Source: Immersiella caudata (taxonomy: Eukaryota; Ascomycota; Sordariomycetes; Sordariales; Lasiosphaeriaceae). Taken from it: DNA of 64,000 bases. Position numbers and translations under genes: made by a program. The notes under the pieces were generated by a model. That model was not told where the DNA came from. It saw only the letters and a program-made list of their open reading frames with translations, and made no database searches. Location of the stretch: NCBI GenBank assembly GCA_030512335.1, contig JAULSU010000001.1, positions 4,216,001 through 4,280,000 of the forward strand, given 5' to 3'. Positions 33,879 to 43,369 of the stretch are shown in pieces (positions within the stretch are counted from its first letter, which is position 1; the number at the start of each line of letters is the position of its first letter).

Positions 33879-35543
33879 ATGAAGACAACCCCGGAGGGCA
33901 CCATCGAGGTGCCCCCTCAACCCGGGCCGGCGGTCCAAGAAACTGCGTTTGCTGCTGACACCTCCGCGACCCTAACCGTCCTCGAACACGAGCCCCTCCC
34001 CGACGAGATCGCACCCCCGGTGACCGCGGCCCGAAATGGCAACGGCAACAGCAACGGCTACGGCAACGGCTACGGCAACGGCTACGGCTCCATCCACCGC
34101 GCTCCCCCTTCCCAAACCCAGACAACCACCCCGGCCTCCGCCGCGCGCGCCCTCGCCCCGGACATCCTCCGCGGGCTGTATATGGTCCTAATGGCCCTCG
34201 ACCACAACGGCATGGCGCTACACTCCTGGCCTCACGGGACTGCCATAGATGGGGAATTTGACTCGACGCCCGTCCACAAGTGGAACCGTCCGCTGGCGGC
34301 GACGATTCGAACGCTGACGCACTTGTGCGCGCCGGGGTTTACGTTCCTGCTGGGTATGGGCGTGGCGTACTTTGGACGGTCGAGGACAAATCTGGGGTGG
34401 TCGGCGGGCCAGATGATGAGACATTTTGTGGTGCGCGCGGTGGTGTTGACGATGATCACGGAGGTGATTGGGTTGACTATGACCGGGGGCAAGGTGTGGT
34501 TTTTTAATATCGTGTTGTTTGCGCTGGCGGTGGATTATCTCCTGGCTGGGCTGCTGTGGATGTCGGTGGCGAGGACGGAGAGAGGATTGGGGTATTTGTT
34601 GTTGAGGGTGTTACCGCAGAAGGGAGAGGACGAGAGAAGGGAGCCGTTGTTGAGAGAAGGGGGGGGGGAGGATGGGTTGGATGTTGCGCCGGATCGAGCC
34701 ATCATTCGTGCCGCAGATGTCTCATGGCACGCGCACAATGCGTTGCTGTTTGGGTTGGCGGTTGTGACGATTTGGTGGAATATATGGCTCAGCCCGACGG
34801 GAGGGTACTGCGGTGTCGAGCCGCGTTGGGAGAAGCCAGAGAGCGACTGGATTCAGATATGGTTCTGGCCTGTGGGAGGGGTGATATCTGACCGGGTCGT
34901 CTCTGGGTTTCCTCCCATGGCTTGGCTGTCGTTCGCAATCCTCGGGTTGTTGTACGGGCGAATTGTTCTGGCGCGTTCGTGGAGCACGAGAGCGATCAAC
35001 GCGGGCAATGCTGCTGTCGGTGCAGCATTCTTTTCCGTCTTTGTGCTGACAAGGTTGTTGCACTTCGGCAACCTTTCTGAGGGATGCCTTCACATGCCGG
35101 AGCATCTGGCCCACCCGGAGGGCAACCAATACCTCCAGTCAGCGGCGTCGTTCTTCTACCTCATAAAGTACCCGCCGGATGTTGCCTTCTGGTCGTTGAC
35201 CATGGCGGTCAACTTCTTCCTCCTGGCACTATTTGGCTCGATCCCACCCCGAGTGGCCAGCCAGGTGTTTCATGTTCTCCTCGTCTATGGCACATCGGCA
35301 TTGTTCTTCTACGTCGCCCACATTTTTGTCTTATTCTCGACCGGCGCAGTCATGCTCGCTTGGGTGGGACACAAGCTCGACTCGAACGATACTTGGACGG
35401 GGGAGCCAGGATATGGGGTGGATCAGGTGTGGGCGATATCTGCGAACATGTTGGTGTGCTTGGCGGTATTGTATCCTGCGTGTAGGTGGTACGGGGCGTT
35501 TAAGAGAACGAAGGGGCCAGATTCGATATGGAGGTTTTTCTAG
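33879..35543 (+). CDS. DUF1624/HGSNAT-like multispanning membrane protein
   Basis: Single exon of 554 residues. A polar N-terminal tail (1-85) contains an NGYG repeat encoded by a 12-bp tandem unit (34040-34090). The membrane domain starts ALAPDILRGLYMVLMALDHN, the hallmark of the DUF1624/heparan-alpha-glucosaminide N-acetyltransferase family (acyltransferase-3-like fold), followed by about ten hydrophobic helices. A charged loop with an EDERREPLLREGGGED stretch separates helices about midway. Bacterial and fungal members are uncharacterised; the human relative transfers acetyl groups across the lysosomal membrane. Transmembrane acyl transfer is therefore only a family-level guess. An alternative in-frame ATG at 33708 would add 57 residues. 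Confidence 0.85.
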   Translation: MKTTPEGTIEVPPQPGPAVQETAFAADTSATLTVLEHEPLPDEIAPPVTAARNGNGNSNGYGNGYGNGYGSIHRAPPSQTQTTTPASAARALAPDILRGLYMVLMALDHNGMALHSWPHGTAIDGEFDSTPVHKWNRPLAATIRTLTHLCAPGFTFLLGMGVAYFGRSRTNLGWSAGQMMRHFVVRAVVLTMITEVIGLTMTGGKVWFFNIVLFALAVDYLLAGLLWMSVARTERGLGYLLLRVLPQKGEDERREPLLREGGGEDGLDVAPDRAIIRAADVSWHAHNALLFGLAVVTIWWNIWLSPTGGYCGVEPRWEKPESDWIQIWFWPVGGVISDRVVSGFPPMAWLSFAILGLLYGRIVLARSWSTRAINAGNAAVGAAFFSVFVLTRLLHFGNLSEGCLHMPEHLAHPEGNQYLQSAASFFYLIKYPPDVAFWSLTMAVNFFLLALFGSIPPRVASQVFHVLLVYGTSALFFYVAHIFVLFSTGAVMLAWVGHKLDSNDTWTGEPGYGVDQVWAISANMLVCLAVLYPACRWYGAFKRTKGPDSIWRFF

Positions 35544-36035
35544 ACATAGATTGTTTGGCGTAGCCGCATCGAGAATGGAGCTTGGTTGAGGATCATTGGA
35601 CGCGCAGTGCCCCTATTATGAGCGTGAACGACTCTCCCCTATACGTATAGGGCATCGCAAACTTGGCCCGAGATGTCTGTCTGTCCTGCGAGCACCTAGG
35701 TAGGTAGGCAAGAACCGTCATCGCATACGCCGAATATGTCGTCGAGAGTAGAATGGCCCGTCCATGCGCCTCGCGATTATTGTCTTCCCCACCCCCGGGA
35801 ACAATGTGAAATCGCAAGGCCTGCACTGCGGCACATGAACTCGCATTACAATAATCGCGGGGCTCAGCTTGTAGCTTCTCCAAGAATTGTGCGTCCCTGA
35901 TGTCTATCGACACAGCTAAAAGAAGGCCAACTTCACAGCAACTCAAATCCAATTTGTGGCCTGACACCAAAAACCCCGAAAAGACGCAGAGGAAGCTGAG
36001 ATCTGGAAAAAAAGAAGAGCTTGGCTCAGATACTG
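35544..36035. other. Intergenic, no gene supported
   Basis: The 3' flank of the DUF1624 gene and 3' flank of the minus-strand tRNA-like gene. No other structure seen. Confidence 0.35.
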
Positions 36036-36141
36036 CTCCCTCGCTAAGGTTTGAACTTACAACCTCCGGACGCCTGCTATTCCTACGACTTCGTGAGAGA
36101 ATATAACAGTCTGACGCGCTATCTGGTTGCGCCACGAGGGA
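36036..36141 (-). tRNA. tRNA-like gene with ~33-nt intron, best read as tRNA-Asn (GTT), possibly a pseudogene
   Basis: On the minus strand the ends pair perfectly (TCCCTCG/CGAGGGA) with discriminator G. The D arm is GCGC-loop-GCGC with an A box TGGCGCAACCAG. The T arm GTAAG-TTCAAAC-CTTAG pairs in 4 of 5 positions and gives a B box. The 5' anticodon stem TCAGA and loop CTGTTA imply anticodon GTT. The 3' stem is found only after skipping ~33 nt, as TCCGG, with one A-C mismatch and one T-G wobble. The weak anticodon stem leaves identity and function uncertain. Confidence 0.55.
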
Positions 36142-38843
36142 ATTGGAAGCTTCTTGTGTTGCTTGTGTGGCGGAGAGGGCAGATTGACCCATATCAGGGC
36201 CTAGGTGGCGGTGGAGGGTGATCTGTGTGGGTCAGGGGTCAGGGGGTTCAGTTCAGGGATGACGAAGCAAGCTTTTTGCTGAGCCGAAGAATTGCCGATT
36301 GACGCGATACTTGGAGGGAATTATATGCGTTGGTGACAGGGAAGCTGGTGCATCTTGAGCTTCCTGGAGTTTGAGGGCGAGTGGGTGGTCAGCCTGTTCG
36401 GGGGTGAGTGCGAGCCAGTGTAGGAGAAGCATGGGCAAGCAGTGCTTGCATTGTTGAGCGCGAGACTGCGAACTGTGGCACAAAGAAAGTAGATGAAGAC
36501 CAAGCTTAAGAAATCGGTGCCCTCCTGGTGGCATTGCCACACCGACGACCGCATCGCAGCTCCCGTTGCCTCTCGAGCCCCTGGACCCCTTCTCGGGGAT
36601 GCTCATGTTCTAGCAACCCAGTATCACCTGGAGACACATCGGTGCCTCATCGTTTCAGGCTGGCAACGATGAAGTTGGTAAGACGCACGAGGGCAAAAGT
36701 GAGAGATACCGTCACCCTTCTTTCGGGAGTGGCGGTCCGGGGATCACTACGAGCGTCGTCTGGCGCCAAGAACATGAACCGATGGGTGTGCCCCTGAATT
36801 GAAGATCACGTGCTGGACTGCAACTGATCCCAACCACTGGTGACACTCCCAAGAATAGACGCCCCGGATTTGCAGTTTCTAGACCCCGCTGGAGGGCGTA
36901 AGCACGCCGACGTGGTAGCTTAAGGCCTGGCCCACGACATATCCGCTTGTATTCGTCTCGACATCACCAGACGCTGATGTTCGATCCCAAGCATCGAACC
37001 TGCTTCGGTTGATGAACGGGTAGTGGGGGAAAGCAATCCCGGGTCCGTGGTCCGGTGGTGGCTGGGCGTCACACATCGCTTGTCCCGTCCCAGCGAACAA
37101 ATCGTCGAGAAGGCGTTGTTGCATGCAGGGCAACGGTGTGTGCATGCGGCTCATCGGGATGCTGCAAGTTCAGCTGGCGAGCAATGTAAGCGAGTAAGCG
37201 AGCCCGCCGGGTTGGCTTCACGATGAGCCGTTAGGATGGCCTCACCATTATTCTACAACCAACGTCTGCCGGAATCCAACACCGCTAGCACCGATTGTAG
37301 CTTCGGGCTTGCTGTCACGCTTGTCCAAAACCCGGGGCACCAGCCGTGGCATTGCGCCATGGGGGAAGTCGCTAGGCGTCTCCGGTGGCGCCATTTTTTG
37401 GTTGTTTGGTCTTTGCGGCTCGTGGAAACCGGCGCACTAGGAAGTGGATACGCACCTGACGTGGTCTCGAGACCCGGTGTCGGGTCGCTGATAGGGCACT
37501 GATGGGCGCTGCATGACAATTTGAACGTAATAAACCGATTACCTATATTCGTATTGATAATGCATGGCCTTCTAAATAAAATCCGAGTTCTTCGTAGCAT
37601 CAGTGCGCTTTAGGTAGGAAATATCAGTGTTTGATCGAGATTGACGCAAGACAGCAGTTCATGCGAGGGCGGGGATTGGTGGAGCGAAAGCAGCAAAATT
37701 CTGCCGCCTGTAGCGTTGAACTTCGCGTTTAGTCGCTGGAGCCTACTCCGTACAATCCTTTGACGGAACGGCCAACCGATACTTCCTTCCCCGCAGGAAA
37801 CTTGCCCTCAGCTTCATCGACACGAACTTCCCCTCGATGTGGGGAGCTGGGGATGGATCGCCCACGACTGTGCTCCCATGGGACGATGCGCAAGAAAACG
37901 CACCGGCGCTCAAAGGGACCAAGATGCAGTTTCATGCTGTTCGAACCGATAACACCAGACGAAATTACAAGCTATCAGCAGCAATTAGAGTGGCAGTGAG
38001 CGACAGCGGTTCGCTTGCAGTTCCTGGTGCCGCTATTGCCCTTACCGGCGACGGCGATTGCGGTCGACCCTCCGCAGAGGCCTGGGCAGGAAAGGCCCGT
38101 CACGGGGAGTCCCGTGTGCAATCTCGATATCGCGCGCTTCACCAATTTGACAGCATGATTACGGGACCATAAACGGGTTCCTCGGTCCCTGACGAAAAGA
38201 CGCGGGCGTGGGGCTCACGGGAGCATAGAGTGCAGCTCTGTCGCCAATATTTGCCCGGTGGGGTCGAGACCCTACTTGGAAAAGAACGAGGTGGGTGCTG
38301 AGCTTTCCACGGTCTCGGGAAGCGCCTGTGGGAGCCGTTGGTGTCTTGGCAGGCCCCGCGTTAGTGCCAGCCAAACTGGCCCCTGCGGTCTGCCTCTCAC
38401 GCCTTGTCCGGGGCCATGGAGTTGAGGGCCGATCTCCGGCAACATGGGGTCCAGACCTCGTCAGCGCGAGGCCCCCCAGACCCAAGGCGACCAAAGCTCA
38501 CGCGAGACTCGACGAGCCCCATGCGAGGCAGTCCGTGAGGTGTTCGGGCCCATAGAGCCAAAATTTCGGCGGAGGATTTTTGAGCAATCAGAGCGCGCCA
38601 TTCCCAAGTAAAGGCATGGCACACTCCTTGCGTCTCTTTTCGGCACCTCGGAGGGAGCAAGCCGACTCCCAAGTTGGGGAAACTTGGGGAACCCTGGGGG
38701 CCGCGCTCCAGACTTAGACGCGGTGATACATAAGAGCTCGATGCTGCCCGTCGTCTGGTCTTCTTGTTCGCAGTCGACCAAGGTTCCCAAGACATCTCCA
38801 GTCCTCGACCTTCGCCTCGGACCTGGGTACGCACACAGCCAAG
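36142..38843. other. 2.7 kb intergenic stretch, no gene supported
   Basis: Frames up to ~145 codons overlap on both strands and show no domains. The right end is the promoter and leader of the codon-biased sugar transporter at 38844. Confidence 0.35.
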
Positions 38844-40564
38844 ATGTCGTCACACGGCTCGCAAGATTTGAACGAGAAGCCGACCGCCTCCCACGGCGTC
38901 GAGCCCGTCGCCGCCACCCCGGCCGTGACTGAGAGGAAGGAGGGCGTCAAGGAGAAGACTGTCCACAATGTGAGTTGACCTCGGGACGGTGGCGTTCGCG
39001 TGGGAGAGACACGACTGACGATGGCATCCAGGCCGAGTTCTTCGCTGCGGTTACCGAAACCAAGATCAACCCTTGGTCCAGGACGTCCCTTCACCTCTTC
39101 TTCTCCGTCTTCATCGCCTTCTGCTGCGCCGTGGCCAACGGTTACGATGGCTCTCTCATGACGTCCATCATCGCCATGAAGACGTTCCAGGACAAGTTCC
39201 AAACCGATGGTGATGTCGGTCCCAAGGTTTCCGTCATCTTCTCCCTGTACACCGTCGGCTCCATGGTTGGTGCGCCCTTCGCCGCCGTTCTCTCGGATCG
39301 TTTCGGTCGCCGCAAGGGTATGTTCACTGGTGGCTTCGTTATCATCCTCGGTATGATCATCGTCTCGACCGGCGCCACCATTGCCCAGTTCGTCGTCGGT
39401 CGCTTCGTCCTCGGCTTCGGCATTGCCATCATGACCGTCGCCGCCCCCGCGTACTCGATCGAGATTGCTCCCCCGCATTGGCGTGGACGCTGCACCGGTT
39501 TCTACAACTGCGGTTGGTTCGGTGGTTCCATCCCTGCTGCCATCATTACCTTTGGCACCAACTACATGACCGACGACTACTCGTGGCGCATTCCCCTCAT
39601 CCTCCAGGCCGCTGCTTGCTTGCTCGTCATGTCCTGCGTCTTCTTCCTCCCCGAGTCGCCCCGCTTCCTCATTGCCAACGGCCGCGAGCAAGAGGCTCTT
39701 GACTTCCTCATCAAGTACCACGGCAACGGTGACCCCAACTCCCGCCTCGTCCGCCTCGAGATCGACGAGATGCGTGAGGGTATCAAGCTCGACGGCATCG
39801 ACAAGACCTGGTGGGACTACAGGCCTTTCCTCACCAGCCACAACGCCCGCTGGAGAATGCTTCAGGTGCTCATGATCTCCATCTTTGGCCAGTTCTCCGG
39901 CAACGGTCTCGGCTACTTCAACACTGTCATCTTCCGTCAGATCGGTGTCTCTAGCGTTCCCCAGCAGCTCGGTTACAACATCCTCAACCAGTGCCTGTCT
40001 GCCATCGGCGCCCTGACTGCTGTGACGCTCACGGACCGCATGCCCCGCCGCAAGGTCCTCATCTTCGGTACCCTTCTCTGCGCCGTCTGCCTGGCCTGCA
40101 ACGCCGGTCTCTCGACCGTCCTCAGCCAGCAGCCCGAGGACAACATCAACCTCTCGTACGGCCAGGGTGCCCTTGCCACCTACTTCCTCTTCAACATCGT
40201 CTTCTCCTTCACCTACACTCCCCTCCAGGGTGTCATCCCCACCGAGGCCCTCGAGACTACCATCCGTGCCAAGGGTCTCGCTGCCTCGGGCATCATCGTC
40301 TCCGCCATGGGCTTCATCAACCAGTTCGCTGGACCTATCGCCCTCAAGAACATCAGGCACAACTACGTCTACGTCTTCGTCGCTTGGGACTGCATTGAGG
40401 CTGCTTGCTGGTACTTTTTCGGTGTCGAGTCCCAGGGCCGTACGCTCGAGCAGCTCGAGTGGGTCTACGACCAGCCCAACCCCGTCAAGGCCTCGCTCAA
40501 GGTCGACAAGGTCATTCTCGACGAGACTGGCCACGTCGCCCAGGTTGTCGACGTAGCTGTTTAA
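38844..40564 (+). CDS. MFS sugar porter of the lactose-permease-like clade, highly codon-biased
   Basis: Two exons (38844-38969 and 39032-40564; GTGAGT…CATCCAG, phase 0) give 552 residues. Signatures: NGYDGSLMTS in TM1, LSDRFGRRKGM after TM2, PESPRFL after TM6, YHGNGD and WWDYRPFLTSHNARWRM in the central loop, TDRMPRRKVL after TM8 and GRTLEQLEWVYDQPNP after TM12. The central-loop motifs place it in the same clade as the permease at 16111. A ~60-residue hydrophilic N-terminal tail precedes TM1. Third positions are almost all C or G, far beyond its neighbours, which suggests strong constitutive or induced expression. Plasma-membrane sugar uptake is expected; the substrate is unknown. Confidence 0.93.
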
Positions 40565-41860
40565 TTGGACCCTCGCACCCCCGAGTCCCCCTCACCGCAG
40601 ACGCGTCTCCTCACTGGGGATGGTTGCATTGCCGATGGGAGCAGATGGGGCGTGGATCTGTCGTGTATTCTTTTTACAGCGCAGCGCATTGATGTTGGAA
40701 CGCAGAAAGGGCCACCTGAAGGTGCCATTTGTTTTCTCATTGGGTAGTTCTTGGGTACCAGATCTAACAAAATGAACAATTTTAATCTCCGTCATTTTTG
40801 TTTCATCGTGCGAAATGTCTTTTGGCGTGACCCTTGGTGTGGTTTGTTTTTCTTTGGGGGGGGGGGGGGGGTTTCCTTTGGGGGGGGTTTTTTTCCCACC
40901 AGGCCAAAGCTGTGGTTGGCAGCAACCCTACCGAAATTACAAGGCATTGGCTACATAAGTGTCCGGGATCCCGTCTGAGCCCTTAGGGTCGAGGTCGGTA
41001 GTTCGCCCCTTAATCCGTCGAGCCAAGCTCGAAGGAGCAGCTTCGGCTCGCTTGGAGGCGCCCTCTTGACACCTCCAAACATTGCGGAGTGACCGCCCGG
41101 ATACCATGCCATGTGCCCCGAAAGGTCCACCGTTGGCGCCCATTGTGACAGCGTTTGGCTGTGGGGAAGAATGGAGAACCCCCGACGCAAAACGATGGAT
41201 ACAAGGGCGCATGTGACGCGGCAAGATGCGGGCGATTTCTGGTTCGAAAGGGACGTTGAAGAGACGGGACGATGGTCTGACTTGAGACCTTCGTTATCTA
41301 AAGTTTCATCGTGCATCTAATCGTAGAAATGGCGATGCAGACGGAAAAGATACGATCAGGGGCTCGAGTAGTGAGCATGTACTCGTGACAAAACTTCTGG
41401 GGGCACTGAGGCGAGCAAGAGGCGCAACCGGGCCGATGAGCCAGGCGCGACAAACGTGATGAGTGGGGCACACAATCCTTCAAAATGCCCGCTACAGCGC
41501 CGCCAGTGCCGTTGCCAAGGAGCACCCGCCGCCGCCACCCGCACCACACTCCGCGCGAGACTCGCTCGGTCTTCATTGGCTGGTACCGATGTTGGGCAAT
41601 CGGTCCGAGTTTCGAGGCCCCCCCCCCCACCCCTGTTGTGCAGTGCGGGAGAATCGTGTGTGCTTCTAGTTCTCACATCATCTTTTGGATCTCGCTGGGC
41701 CGATCGAGCGACGATTTGGAGCTTTGGGGAGTCTGTGGGATGGATTTCCAAATGCCAAAGGGGACGGGCAGATGCAGTGCGACATCGCGTGTGCCATTAT
41801 TGCTGATTTGCGCAGGACGCCATTAGCAGATGTTTGGTAGGAGAGATAAAGAGGTTGAGG
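40565..41860. other. Intergenic, no gene supported
   Basis: Contains the transporter 3' UTR, a 16-G run (40856-40871) followed by a further G8/T7 tract, and no supportable coding sequence. Confidence 0.35.
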
Positions 41861-42455
41861 ATGACTGAGACTCTGGTTTTGGTCTCACCCTCAAGCTCTC
41901 AAAGTTGCAATGCATTGATCCAACGCCCGTCCTTTGTTCGAGTCGCGGCTGGAGGGCAACGGTGCAGTGTCTTCGGCTTTAGATTCGGGTCTAGACACCA
42001 TCGGTCTTTAGATGTACGGCCGTACAGCCGTTTTCTTGAGCGGGAGAATACAGCAGGTCTGGATCACCCCGGGCTTCGAGAAGTGCGCCGAGTAGAGACT
42101 TTGAGCATTTCGCTAGCTGGTGTCTATCGTAAGCAGGCATTTGGAGATATTCGTGATATCGTTTTGGCACCTAACTGATGCATGCCCGATAGAACTGGAA
42201 AGATTCCATTTTTCCAGAGCAGAGCATCCATTACGATGTTGGTTGTTTCGGGTGCTGTGCTGGCTCAATGGCTTGTGCTTTGCGTTTGCTCTCCAAGCGC
42301 CCAACTATCTGGGAACCGCACCTCTTGACTGGATGTTTGTGGGTGTTTTGGTGGCCCAGGTTGTTGGGTACTGCGTCTTAGCACAGGCTCTCAAGTGGAT
42401 TTGGAAGCGCCTGATGGGTGGTCAGTGGTTGTACGAGGCTGTTGAGGGCCTGTGA
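41861..42455 (+). CDS. Putative small membrane protein, two exons
   Basis: Exon 1 (41861-42128) and exon 2 (42193-42455) join through a textbook GTAAGC donor, CTAACTGATG branch region and CGATAG acceptor into 176 residues in frame. The first ~95 residues are polar and basic. The C-terminal half has two clear hydrophobic helices (WLFRVLCWLNGLCFAFAL and WMFVGVLVAQVVGYCVLAQA) followed by a short basic tail. I do not recognise the family. The perfect intron and the concentration of hydrophobics support a real gene; lack of any known motif keeps confidence moderate. Earlier exons are possible. Confidence 0.5.
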
Positions 42456-43125
42456 GGCATAGATATGGCCTAACACATGCCTTGCGAAATAGTTAGAACG
42501 TGTTGGGGAATAGCAGTAAAAAGAGACCGCGACAAGGGAAAAATACACATGAACAACTTGAAAACAACCTTTAGGTCTGAATTGACCCTAGTCGATAACA
42601 TGTGGAAGTGCTTTGGTGTTGTATGAAACATTTACTCGAATTCCCAGTCAAGATGAAGTACGGTTGGTTCTTCGAGTCTTCGAGTCCATGTCACCACACA
42701 GCGGAAATCTCCAAGTTAGCTGTCGATGGGGGGGGGGGGGGGGGGGGTTCGCAAGCTACTGAGCTCGCAAGTACCTACTGTGAGGCTTGTAGGTTGGTAG
42801 GAACAGTAGAAATGCCAAAATGGCAACATGGAAGGAAACATATCACCCATGCTGAGCACGGTCACATCACAGATGGGAACAGTGGTATAATCCAAAAATG
42901 TATATACCAAACTATCTGTCCAAACCCGTATCCAACGGGACCAGCCCCGAGAGAACTCCTTCGCAATCTATCATACATCAAACCCCGTCCCAGGAGAGTG
43001 AAACCCAGACAGTAAACAGGCACATGAGCCAGCATCTCAAAACACCCCAGCCCGCATCCCGTACCTCTACTCCAACGCATTCGAGCCCTGTCAACACTCC
43101 CCCCCCCCCCCCCCTGTTCCAAGCT

Positions 43126-43369
43126 CCCAATATCAGCTGCCAAAATTGGGGCTCGGTCCCAGCCTAGCTCGCTCATGATCTTGTTTCCATAGGAGTCGTA
43201 GCCACCAGCCAGGCTTGCGGCTTTTGCTGCTGCTGCTGCTGCTTTGTTGCTGTTGCTGCTGGAAGTTTTCGTAATTCTGGTACATATCCACCGATATCGA
43301 CACCCCATCGAAGCAACCCTTCAATACCCCCAATATTAGCTGCCCAAATTGGGGTTGGGATGCCCAGCC
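43126..43369 (+). repeat. Pair of imperfect 41-bp direct repeats with CCCAAT…ATTGGG ends
   Basis: Copy 1 at 43126-43166 and copy 2 at 43329-43369 share CCCAATAT[CT]AGCTGCC then AAATTGGGG and continue in weaker similarity. Each 25-bp core begins CCCAAT and ends ATTGGG, so it is also an inverted repeat. Copies are 203 bp apart. Confidence 0.6.

Noticed and set aside
38714..40534. 606-codon open frame on the minus strand opposite the codon-biased sugar porter
   Set aside because: It is rich in Asp, Glu, Gly and Val in a pattern created by reading C/G-ending codons backwards. The plus strand has an unmistakable MFS protein with a proper intron.
42862..43308. 148-codon minus-strand frame with an Ala/Gln/Ser-rich tract
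   Set aside because: The tract comes from a CTG/CAG microsatellite and the rest overlaps the direct repeat and a poly-C run. No conserved feature.
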